From Pseudoalteromonas rhizosphaerae (GTDB lineage: Bacteria > Pseudomonadota > Gammaproteobacteria > Enterobacterales > Alteromonadaceae), in contig NZ_CABVLM010000005.1 of the NCBI RefSeq assembly GCF_902498845.1, forward strand, positions 248,001-312,000: a stretch of DNA of 64,000 bases. Direction: 5' to 3'. Made by a program: the position numbers and the translations under genes. The notes beneath the pieces were generated by a model, which was not told where the DNA came from, searched no databases, and saw only the letters and a program-made list of their open reading frames with translations. Below are positions 28,234 to 37,500 of the stretch, one piece after another (within the stretch, counting starts at the first letter, position 1; each line of letters begins with the position of its first letter).

Positions 28234-30222
28234 TTAATCCATGCCTTGAGTTAATAACTGCCAAGCTGTCGCCATATACTGGGTATATGCTTGCTCTGTC
28301 TGTGCATCAATTTCAACAAATTGCGATGGTGTTGCCGGTAAAAGCTGAGTTTTATCCCGCTCATTAACCCTATAATACTCATAAAGCGCCGATAAATCAC
28401 CACGCCAGAGCTGTTCATTGTGACGTATTGTTTGAAAACCAAATACCCTCCTATCTGGCGCTGCATTAAATAATGATTGTCCCATGCTATAAAACTGAGT
28501 ATTTGCTGGCGCAATTAAATCTAATAATGTTGGAGCGATATCCATATGACTTGCCACTTGTTGCACAGGCACTAAATCTGCACTAACACCTTTACCATAA
28601 ATCACCATCGGCACATGAGTTAACTCATATAAATTTGGGCGCTGATGAAAGTTACGGCGACTATAATGATCCCCGGTAATGACAAATAATGCATCTGGAT
28701 AACGTTGCTCCATCTTAGCCACAAACTCACCCAGCATTTTATCTGCATACCATAAGTGCCCTAATACATAAGGATCTAATAACTCCCCAGCTAATTTATT
28801 TATCTCAGCTGGATAATCTGCAACCGACTTATAAGGGTAGTTATATTTATCTAAATCGAGATTAAACGGGCCATGATAACTACCAGAGAGAATCACATTA
28901 AAACTTTTTTTCGTTGTTTTTTCTGCTACCAAATCAAATAGCTGACCATCATCAATGCCCCAGACACCGGCGCTACCTTTGCCACCAGCATCAATAGCTG
29001 AATAGACCTTATCAACACCTTGGGATAGAACGTACTCACCGACATTTTGCCACGATAATAAACCACCATAAAAAAACTGGCTGGTGTACCCTAACTGCTC
29101 GAATTGATTAAATAACGATAGCTTGCTGCTTCGGTTTTGTGGCCCAATCAAACTCATATTAACCCCTGCATAAGGGATCCCAGATACAATACTGGATAGC
29201 GAATTCATGGTACTGCTAGCTACAGGTAAAACGTTATCTAGGTAAATACCTTTACTAGCTAGGTTTTTTAACTGATTAGTTAAATTAAGTGCAGCATACT
29301 TTTGTTGTAACGGCCAAGAATCATAACTTTCCATAACAATTACAAATACCTGTGACGGTGCAGCTAACAAAGGCGCTGTCGTATGTTTACTCAGCGCATT
29401 TAAAGGTAAGGCATCAAGCCCTGAGTTATGGCTTAAATATGGATTTTCACCGTTTACGCCATGGCTTTGTAGATCGTTGTAATCTTTAATGGCATAAAAA
29501 AAGCTGCGAAATGGATTGATCACCAAATTATTAATAAATGGGTCCGGCGTTACCGCAGACCACTTTCGTGATGCCGGACGAGACTCAAAAGAACCACGAA
29601 TAGCACAGATAAATAACACCACAATGATGCTAATTAACAACGTACGCTTCCATTTACAGTCAGTAAAAATGCGCTGTAAAAAGCTATTCGACTGCTTATC
29701 AACGCGCTCGCATAACTTAAATGCAACCACCAACAGTGCTAATAACCCCAGAAAACTACCCCATGGCCGATATTGTTCAATCACGGTTAAAGCAATTGCT
29801 TGCTGATCATCGTGCAACCCTTCAAACATAAAGTAATTGAATTGGCTACCGTACTCTGCAATATACGTAATACTGGTTATACAGAGTAAAATAGCGACTA
29901 CAAAAAAAAGCTTACCCGTAAAGTTACGCACCATTCTTACCCAATGACCTAAGCGCATCGGCTGTAAAATACAATTTAATAAAAAAGGAATGCTAAAACA
30001 CACACCACTGGCAGCTGAGTCAAAAGCAAACCCTGTTTCTAAGGTGTTTAAAATAACGTTAAGATCAATTGGTGTGGTGATCCGGTCATGAAAGTAGACT
30101 AAAAAGAAAACCCGAAAGCTCATAAACAATAGAACACCCGCTAGCCATAATGTAGCGATGCGCCAACTTTCGTTAACAAATGAAAACCAACGGCTTGATC
30201 CTGCAACTGATGATGCAAACAC
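28234..30222 (-). CDS. LtaS-family sulfatase-fold membrane transferase (predicted phosphoglycerol or phosphoethanolamine transferase)
   Basis: Membrane-anchored periplasmic enzyme of 662 residues with five N-terminal transmembrane helices (to about 210) and a C-terminal alkaline-phosphatase-superfamily domain. Candidate metal and active-site residues are Glu298 in VIVMESYDSW, nucleophile Thr338 in SSTMNSLSS, and Asp518-His519 in TGDHYSRRN. LtaS-type enzymes move glycerol phosphate from phosphatidylglycerol; relatives act on lipid A or osmoregulated glucans. The acceptor is unknown here. The start is GTG 30222, supported by AAGGA seven bases upstream. The downstream dgkA fits removal of the DAG product. 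Confidence 0.8.
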   Translation of the reverse strand: MFASSVAGSSRWFSFVNESWRIATLWLAGVLLFMSFRVFFLVYFHDRITTPIDLNVILNTLETGFAFDSAASGVCFSIPFLLNCILQPMRLGHWVRMVRNFTGKLFFVVAILLCITSITYIAEYGSQFNYFMFEGLHDDQQAIALTVIEQYRPWGSFLGLLALLVVAFKLCERVDKQSNSFLQRIFTDCKWKRTLLISIIVVLFICAIRGSFESRPASRKWSAVTPDPFINNLVINPFRSFFYAIKDYNDLQSHGVNGENPYLSHNSGLDALPLNALSKHTTAPLLAAPSQVFVIVMESYDSWPLQQKYAALNLTNQLKNLASKGIYLDNVLPVASSTMNSLSSIVSGIPYAGVNMSLIGPQNRSSKLSLFNQFEQLGYTSQFFYGGLLSWQNVGEYVLSQGVDKVYSAIDAGGKGSAGVWGIDDGQLFDLVAEKTTKKSFNVILSGSYHGPFNLDLDKYNYPYKSVADYPAEINKLAGELLDPYVLGHLWYADKMLGEFVAKMEQRYPDALFVITGDHYSRRNFHQRPNLYELTHVPMVIYGKGVSADLVPVQQVASHMDIAPTLLDLIAPANTQFYSMGQSLFNAAPDRRVFGFQTIRHNEQLWRGDLSALYEYYRVNERDKTQLLPATPSQFVEIDAQTEQAYTQYMATAWQLLTQGMD

Positions 30223-30388
30223 TTTACTGTCCTTAAAGTAGTATGTTCCCAGCGCGGGAATATTACCGATTTAAGTTACAGCAACAATATTTTTTTTGTA
30301 ATTATTTGTAATAAAAGTTCAATTAAACAAAGTAGTAACAAGGAGTTAACTAGCTATCCAGATTATACCAATTGTTAGAATTAACACG

Positions 30389-31060
30389 CTATTGTTTATT
30401 GATGTGACTACAATTACCAACTTGGCTTACTTGCTGATTGGTTTGATAGGTTTTATTGATTAGGCGTAATTTAAGAGCAAGCAAGGTATGCATTGCACTT
30501 TCTAATCCCACTTTATTGCTTAGCCAATGCGGAATTGCACCACCAGGATTAGCGTATATTTCATATGTTATGCTTAACAATGATTGCCCTTCACTGCTAT
30601 GTTGAGTTAATAACCAATGTGCTTTTAGATCAGTGATACGGATCACAGCTTGGCGCTTTGCAAGCTCCCCTGTTTTTGCAGTAATCGTTAACTTCGTCTG
30701 GGTGCCGTTCAGTTGTTGATAGCATGAGTAACTAACCATATCGCGATCAGCGAGTGGCCACGGCGAGTCAAACTCGGTATGTACAATAGTTTCTGAGGGG
30801 CTTAGTCGTTCCAACACTTTCACATGGGTAACATTATCAATCCATAACGGCGCGCTGTTAGTATCACTTAGCAATGTCATAAAGTCATTGGCCGTGACAC
30901 CTTCAATAGTGATCTCAGCCTGCACTTCAAAAATACCATTGTCATGTTTTTTGTAGTACACACTTGCACCATCATGCTGTTTCCAGAGTTGCCAATGCTG
31001 AACATCACTGAGCGCATCGGCACTAAAGAGCAGCATTAGTAATAATACCCGCCGTACCAT
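30389..31060 (-). CDS. Exported START-domain lipid-binding protein
   Basis: The 223 residues have an N-terminal signal peptide (hydrophobic MVRRVLLLMLLFSADALSD). A START-like fold follows, with WQLWKQHDGASVYYKK, the PLWIDNV stretch and the FDSPWPLADRDMV motif characteristic of bacterial START proteins. Such proteins bind lipids or other hydrophobic ligands; the ligand is unknown. The start has AGGGAA upstream. It lies 31 bp downstream of the triphosphatase gene on the same strand, so they may be co-transcribed. Confidence 0.82.
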   Translation of the reverse strand: MVRRVLLLMLLFSADALSDVQHWQLWKQHDGASVYYKKHDNGIFEVQAEITIEGVTANDFMTLLSDTNSAPLWIDNVTHVKVLERLSPSETIVHTEFDSPWPLADRDMVSYSCYQQLNGTQTKLTITAKTGELAKRQAVIRITDLKAHWLLTQHSSEGQSLLSITYEIYANPGGAIPHWLSNKVGLESAMHTLLALKLRLINKTYQTNQQVSQVGNCSHINKQ

Positions 31061-31091
31061 GTGTATTCCCTATGTACTGGCTTAAACGCGA

Positions 31092-32612
31092 TTACTGCCA
31101 GTAAGGTGATATTTTATATGAAGCTAAGCGGCTTTGTTCCATTGCGTCGACCAAGAATTCAGACTTTCTTTCAAGCCAGCTTTGAATTTTTGCCAGCTCT
31201 TCATCATCTTGTCCTGCACATAACTGCTTTAGATACTCAAGCGTGCTGAGCTCGTACATGCCGTGTGAAATATCTAACCATGGAATACGAAACTCACTGC
31301 GTTCATCTTTTTCAAATAACGAACCTAAACAGTTACCACTGAGTAAGCTGTTTTCTAAACGCATACGTAAATCTAAGTAATCCTTAACAGTCAGTGTTTT
31401 TTGTTCTGGCAGTAACTGATGAAGGTCTTGCCAATCTTTTTCAAATAATCGATTAGCAATCTCAGCGACTGGTTTTTCAGCTGCTTGAAACTGTACTTGC
31501 CCCCAACTTTTACGCCATTGCTTATCCACCAGCCAGGTGGTTAAAGACAATAATAAGCGGTTATAGCGAGCGCTATGAAACAACCGATTTATATCATCAA
31601 TACTTGGCTGTAGCTCTTTTAAGTCATTAATAACTTGCGTTAACTCAGGTGCACTGTTGATTTTTTTATAGTATGCGTGGCGCTTAGATGTGTAGGTTTT
31701 TAGTTGAATCGCGTTTTCAACCCATGCTAATTCACTTAATAGCCATTTTAGCTCGGTGCGTAATAGCTCGGTGGTGCTTTTATCAACAATATCGTCAAAC
31801 AACCAGAACGTATGACGGATTAAACTAATTCCATCGGTCACTCGTTTCAGAGTCTTTAAACTCGGTTTATCGAAATAACACTGTTCATGTTTTTGTACAA
31901 AACGGATACCAAAGCCAATTGCGGCTATAAGTGCTTGCTCTTGTGTTGCATATTTAGGTAATGACACAAAGCCAATTGATTTACTTGGCTTAAGTGGTTT
32001 TTCATCCGCAAGGCGATAACCACGAGCCGCTTTAGAATATAACCCTAAACGAATATTACTTTGACTCACTAACTTATCAGCTAAAGCAAATAATTCATCG
32101 CGGCTGCCTTCAACCAGTTCAATTTCAAGCTCACAAATTGGCTCCATCAAACCCGATGCAGATACTTCGCCTTTATCTAACACTACTTCAATTTTAGCGC
32201 CACTGTCGGTTTCAATAAGCCAAGTACGACGAATGAAGTTAGTACTAAAAATAGGATAAAGATTAGCGGCAATTGCACTTATTTGCATACCATGCGGCCA
32301 AATACTGGCATCAAATGCAGTTATATTTGGTCGGCTACTTTCCAGCGGTAAATTATATTCAGGTCGTTGATGCAACCCGCCCATAACTTCTCCTGCAAGC
32401 TTGATAGTTTGCTCACATTGATTATCAGCACAGCGGGTACGAAAACCGATATCGAGCGCTCTTAATTCACGGCTTGGCGTGTCAAAATAAGCATTTTGTA
32501 AACTACGCGAAGGTTTATTAGTAACCGTTTTTGCAAATTGAGTAATTAACGCGGGGATCAGTGGGATTACGGCGTCTGACACCAAAAACTTCAGTTCTAT
32601 CTCAGTATCCAT
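31092..32612 (-). CDS. CYTH-CHAD protein, inorganic triphosphatase YgiF-like
   Basis: Predicted metal-dependent inorganic triphosphatase. The 506 residues begin with the CYTH signature EIELKF in the first ten residues. The CYTH tunnel domain (about 1-205) has RTRCADNQCEQTIK and ELEIELVEG, and a helical CHAD domain (about 220-495) follows. CHAD domains bind polyphosphate. E. coli YgiF has the same architecture at 433 residues and is also encoded beside the SH3-domain protein YgiM. Here that gene is divergent and next door. Confidence 0.88.
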   Translation of the reverse strand: MDTEIELKFLVSDAVIPLIPALITQFAKTVTNKPSRSLQNAYFDTPSRELRALDIGFRTRCADNQCEQTIKLAGEVMGGLHQRPEYNLPLESSRPNITAFDASIWPHGMQISAIAANLYPIFSTNFIRRTWLIETDSGAKIEVVLDKGEVSASGLMEPICELEIELVEGSRDELFALADKLVSQSNIRLGLYSKAARGYRLADEKPLKPSKSIGFVSLPKYATQEQALIAAIGFGIRFVQKHEQCYFDKPSLKTLKRVTDGISLIRHTFWLFDDIVDKSTTELLRTELKWLLSELAWVENAIQLKTYTSKRHAYYKKINSAPELTQVINDLKELQPSIDDINRLFHSARYNRLLLSLTTWLVDKQWRKSWGQVQFQAAEKPVAEIANRLFEKDWQDLHQLLPEQKTLTVKDYLDLRMRLENSLLSGNCLGSLFEKDERSEFRIPWLDISHGMYELSTLEYLKQLCAGQDDEELAKIQSWLERKSEFLVDAMEQSRLASYKISPYWQ

Positions 32613-32826
32613 TAGGCTTGAGGATTACCTTTAAAATAAATAAGAGCTCAAAATAAACAAAGCTGCCCAACATTGCAAATTTTTTAGCTTATTTGAATCA
32701 GCAAACAGCAGCCATGATTACAATATCAGTCTTGCTATTAGCGCGCTAAATCCATACTATCTCAATACTTAACTATGAATAATACGATTGCTGTCCCACA
32801 GACGGTTACATTAACAGGGTAGATTG

Positions 32827-33426
32827 ATGTTTAAACATTCTTTATTAGCTTTGCTATTCGCAGCGGCCGCATTTATGAGTCACGCAGAAGAAAGCAATTC
32901 AGCTAGCGATGCAAACACCGCTTATATAGTCGATAATCTTTATACATTTATGCACTCTGGCGCGAGTAAAAATTATCGCATTATTGGCTCTGTTGATGCT
33001 GGTACAAAGTTAACCCAGCTATCTGCTGAAGAAAATGGCTTTGTTAAAGTTATTGATGATAAAGAACGAGAAGGCTGGGTAGAAGCTAAATTTGTTTCTA
33101 AAACTCCAGGTATTCACCAACAATACCGCACACTCAGTGCTGAAATGGCATCAATGCAAGAGCAACTTCGTCAAGCACAAATTGAATTACCGCAGCTACA
33201 AGAACAAAGCCAAACTTTAACTGACCAAAATAGTGCTCTATCAGAGCAGATTGCTAAATTAAAAAGTACCTTAGAAGCTGAACGCACTGAAAAACAACAA
33301 GCCGGTGCAAAAGAAAAACGTCAGCTACTAACTTATGGCGGAGCAATTGCCTTCATTGGTTTGTTTTTAGGTATTATTTTGACTATCGTATTATCGCGCC
33401 GCAAACGTTACGACGGCTGGGCTTAA
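32827..33426 (+). CDS. SH3-domain membrane protein (YgiM-type, TIGR04211)
   Basis: Exported, membrane-anchored protein of 199 residues. It has a signal peptide (MFKHSLLALLFAAAAFMSHA), a bacterial SH3 domain (about 30-92), a Gln/Glu-rich coiled coil (about 95-165), one transmembrane helix (about 170-190) and a short basic tail RRKRYDGWA. ATG 32827 is chosen over the adjacent in-frame TTG. Its cellular role is unknown. In E. coli the gene lies directly before cca; here cca is 8 kb away. Confidence 0.88.
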   Translation: MFKHSLLALLFAAAAFMSHAEESNSASDANTAYIVDNLYTFMHSGASKNYRIIGSVDAGTKLTQLSAEENGFVKVIDDKEREGWVEAKFVSKTPGIHQQYRTLSAEMASMQEQLRQAQIELPQLQEQSQTLTDQNSALSEQIAKLKSTLEAERTEKQQAGAKEKRQLLTYGGAIAFIGLFLGIILTIVLSRRKRYDGWA

Positions 33427-33450
33427 TCGATAACCACTATATTTGATATT

Positions 33451-33476
33451 AAAAAAGCACCCTTGGGTGCTTTTTT
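33451..33476 (+). terminator. Rho-independent terminator after the SH3-domain gene
   Basis: A perfect 12-bp stem, AAAAAAGCACCC and GGGTGCTTTTTT, with a 2-nt loop. The first hairpin core of repeat array F begins only a few bases after it. Confidence 0.93.
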
Positions 33477-33478
33477 AA

Positions 33479-33917
33479 TGCGTGGGGTAAACCCGCGCCT
33501 ACGTATTGGTAGCAGCGAGTTTACCTCGCGACTGTTTATACATTTACACCGATAAACCTATTTTACCACCGAGTGCACAAAGGTGCTGCGCGCTACACAG
33601 AGAAACCAAAGTAAAAATCACTTATTTCTTCTCGGTGGTGAATTAATCTCTGAAAGAACTTTAATCTAATTGCGTGGGGTAAACCCGCGCCTACGTATTG
33701 GTAGCAGCGAGTTTACCTCGCGACTGTTTATACATTTACACCGATAAACCTATTTTACCACCGAGGGCACAAAGGCGCTGCGCGCCACACAGAGAAACCA
33801 AAGTAAAAATCACTTATTCCTTCTCTGTGTTCTCGGTGGTGAATTAATCACTGAAAGAACTTTAATCTAATTGCGTGGGGTAAACCCGCGCCTACGTATT
33901 GGTAGCAGCGAGTTTAA
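33479..33917. repeat. Composite palindromic repeat array F (between convergent SH3-domain and lrp-like genes)
   Basis: Three hairpin cores in the orientation of arrays A and B (starting near 33480, 33671 and 33872; periods 191 and 201 bp), each beginning GCGTGGGGTAAACCCGCGC. Between them lie spacers with TTTTACCACCGAG, GCTACACAGAGAAACC, AAAGTAAAAATCACTTATT and CTCGGTGGTGAATTAATC. The third core is truncated after GCAGCGAGTTTA, three bases before the stop codon of the lrp-like gene. The array therefore runs right up to that gene's 3' end. Confidence 0.9.
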
Positions 33918-33919
33918 AT

Positions 33920-34402
33920 TTAAGTATCGAGTCTGAGCCCTGTGTCTTGTTTAATTTTTTCGATCACCATATAAGTGTGGTGCGTACCAACACCCGGTAT
34001 ATCGACTAAATCACCAAGCACTTGACGGTATTCATCCATATCCGAAACCCGAATTTTTAATAAATAATCATAGCCACCAGCAACCATGTCGCACTCAACC
34101 ACTTGCTTGATTTTTAAAATATGTTCACGGAACACTTTAAATACCGCAGTATTTGACGTCACTAACGACACTTGCACATGCGCCACTAAGCTTTGATTAA
34201 GTTTGGCTTCGCTCAACTTGGCAAAGTAACCTTCGATATAACCTTCTTGTTCAAGCCGTTTTACTCGGTCAAGACACGGGCTGGGACTTAAGTTAACCTG
34301 CTTTGCGAGGTTAACATTAGATATTCTGCCGTTTTTTTGCAGAACGTCTAAAATTGCTAAATCGATACGATCGAGCATGCGTAATCTATTCGGACTTGTC
34401 AT
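33920..34402 (-). CDS. Lrp/AsnC-family regulator divergent from putA
   Basis: Feast/famine regulator of 160 residues. It has an N-terminal helix-turn-helix (about 8-60; NGRISNVNLAKQVNLSPSPCLDRVKRLEQEG) and a C-terminal RAM domain (about 70-150) with VAGGYDYLLKIRV and DIPGVGTHHTY. It resembles E. coli Lrp closely. Its divergent position next to putA suggests a PutR-like activator responding to proline. A near-consensus Lrp site lies between the two genes. No clear ribosome-binding site precedes ATG 34402. A global Lrp role is possible, but context favours local control. Confidence 0.85.
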   Translation of the reverse strand: MTSPNRLRMLDRIDLAILDVLQKNGRISNVNLAKQVNLSPSPCLDRVKRLEQEGYIEGYFAKLSEAKLNQSLVAHVQVSLVTSNTAVFKVFREHILKIKQVVECDMVAGGYDYLLKIRVSDMDEYRQVLGDLVDIPGVGTHHTYMVIEKIKQDTGLRLDT

Positions 34403-34467
34403 AACAGAATTTTATGCGGATAAGTTTAAGGTATGCCCTGTAAATTATCGTAAAACGCTAAATTTAA

Positions 34468-34484
34468 CCAGCATATTCTGCTGG
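34468..34484. promoter_or_regulatory. Lrp-type operator in the lrp-like / putA intergenic region
   Basis: The 17-bp dyad CCAGCATATTCTGCTGG has 6-bp perfect arms. Its inner 15 bases match the Lrp consensus YAGHAWATTWTDCTR at 14 positions. It lies 89 bp before the putA start and 66 bp before the regulator start, suitable for controlling both. Confidence 0.72.
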
Positions 34485-34572
34485 ATTTTAATTAGAATGC
34501 ACGCATTACGTACATAAAAATCGGGCAGCGAAATTTTTTAGCTGCAAGACTCCATACACCAGAGGGTTGCTT

Positions 34573-37500
34573 ATGTTATTTGACGGCGATTTGACAACAA
34601 CGTGTCCAATCAGACAAAAAATCCGTGACTTTTATCGCATTGACGAAAATGCTGTAATTGATCATATTTTACCGCTTGCTGAAGTTGGCGTAAAAGCCCG
34701 CAGCCGTGCTTGGGAACGTGCTCGCCAGATAGTTCACACTATTCGTCGCGATCAAGACGGTCAAAGCGGTGTTGATGCGCTACTTAATGAGTTCTCACTC
34801 TCTAGTGAAGAAGGTGTGGTATTGATGTGCTTAGCTGAAGCATTGCTTCGCGTGCCAGATAAAGCTACTCAAGACACGCTAATTCGCGATAAGTTAGCCA
34901 AAGGCGACTGGAGCTCTCATTTAGGTAGCAGCGACTCACTATTCGTTAATGCGTCATCTTGGGGTCTATTAGTGACCGGTAAAATGGTTAACTACACTGA
35001 TAAAACCAAAGAACAGCAGTTTGGTGTACTGAAAAAAACCATTGGTCGTTTAGGCGAGCCGGTTATTCGTAAGTCAGTAAACTTTGCCATGAAGATCATG
35101 GGTAAGCAGTTTGTTATGGGTCGTACAATTAACGAAGCCATTGAACGCGCTGCAGAAAAAGAGCAAAAAGGCTATGTATATTCATACGATATGCTTGGCG
35201 AAGGCGCGCGCACCATGAAAGATGCACAGCGTTATTTCAATAGCTATATGAATGCGATTCATGCTATCGGTAAAGCGGCAAATGGCCGTGGCCCAATTAA
35301 AAGCCCTGGTATTTCAGTGAAGCTGTCTGCGATTCACCCTCGCTATGAGTTTACTCATAAAGAACGTGTCATGAACGAAATTGTGCCTAAGCTTAAAGAG
35401 CTGGCCATGGCAGCTAAAAGCTACGATATTGGCTTTACTGTTGATGCTGAAGAAGCGGACCGCCTTGATATTTCACTTGATGTAATCGAAGCAGTATTTA
35501 GTGATGATGACCTAGCTGGTTGGCATGGTTTTGGTTTAGCTGTGCAAGCGTATCAAAAACGCGCAATTTTTGTGATTGAATGGTTAACTGAGCTTGCCAG
35601 CCGTGTTGGTCGTAAAATGATGGTGCGTTTAGTTAAAGGTGCCTACTGGGATACCGAAATCAAAACCACACAACAAGATGGTTTAGAGCACTTCCCAGTA
35701 TTTACTCGTAAGGCAACCACCGACGTATCTTACAAAGCATGTGCTATCAAAATGCTAGAAGCGCGTGATGTACTTTATCCACAGTTTGCAACCCACAATG
35801 CCTACACTGCGGCAACAATTTTAGAAGTTGCTAAAGGTGATAACCAAGGTTTTGAATTCCAACGCCTGCACGGTATGGGTGAATCATTATTCGACCAAAT
35901 CGTAACTGAAGAAAAAATTCAGTGTCGTGTATATGCCCCTGTTGGTCAGCACGAAGATTTATTGGCTTATTTAGTGCGTCGTTTACTTGAAAACGGTGCT
36001 AACTCATCGTTTGTTAACGCCATTGTAGATACCACTAAACCTGTTGAATCGTTATTACCGGATCCGGTAGAAACACTGCAAGGTTTGCGTAACAAGTACA
36101 ACACGCAAATTAAGATGCCAATTGATTTATACGGCGCTGAACGTGCTAACTCAAAAGGTATGGATTTAACCGATATCAATGTGATCACGCCATTCAAGGA
36201 AAATCTTGATAACTGGTTTGCAGAGCACCGTATTAGTGAAAGCGATATTCCTGAGGGTTCAATTGCAGTTAAAAACCCTGCCAATCATCAAGAGATCATC
36301 GGTCATATCAAGCTACAAAATAGCGATGATATGCTCACTCTACTAAGCAATGCAGAAACCGCCTTTGAATCGTGGTCACAAACGCCAGTTAAAGAGCGCG
36401 CAAACCTATTACGCCGTATTGCTGATATTCTAGAACGTCATCACGACGAGCTTGTGGCTATCTGTATCAAAGAAGCCGGCAAAGTAGCACAAGATGGTAT
36501 TGACGAAGTACGTGAAGCGGTTGATTTTTGTCGTTACTACGCAGCTCGCGCCGAAGAGCTAAGTGAAGATGAGCGCTTTGAAGCCCGTGGTGTGATTTTA
36601 TGTATCAGCCCATGGAACTTCCCACTAGCAATCTTCTTAGGTCAAGTTGCTGCAGCAATCGTAACTGGTAACACTGTTATTGCTAAACCAGCTGAACAAA
36701 CTAGCTATATTGCGCTGCGCACTATTGAGCTTATGTTGTCTGTTGGTTTACCAGAGCATGTGGTACAGCCTGTTATTGCACGTGGTAGTGAAGTAGGTAA
36801 AACTATTGTTCCTGATGAGCGCATTCAAGCGGTTATGTTCACAGGCTCAACTGAGACCGGTACCATCATTTCACAAACACTTGCTGCACGTAATGATATT
36901 CAAGTACCGTTGATTGCCGAAACCGGCGGTCAGAACTGTATGATCGTAGATTCAACAGCATTGCCTGAGCAAGTCGTTGACGATGTGATCAGCTCTGGTT
37001 TCCAAAGTGCTGGTCAACGTTGTTCTGCACTGCGTGTATTGTTCATTCAAGAAGATATCGCAGATAGCGTAATTGAAATGATCAAAGGCGCGTTAAAAGA
37101 GCTACACATTGGCGATCCATCATTACTATCAACCGATATCGGCCCTGTAATTGATGAAAAAGCCTTGAAGAACTTAAGCGAACACGTTGAGTACTTAAAA
37201 GGCAACGCAACACTGCATTATGAGTGTGATATTCCAGATAATAGCGAAAACGGAGCGTATTTCTTTGCGCCACGTTTATATGAAATCAAAGATCTATCTG
37301 TACTGAAACGTGAAGTATTTGGCCCATGTGTACATATCATTCGCTTTAAAGGCACAGAACTTGATAACGTGATTGACCAAATAAATAACACTGGGTTTGG
37401 TTTAACCATGGGTATCCATTCACGCATCGAAGAGCGTTGTGAATACTTAGCAAAAATGTCGCGTGCCGGGAACGTCTACGTTAACCGTAATATGATTGGC

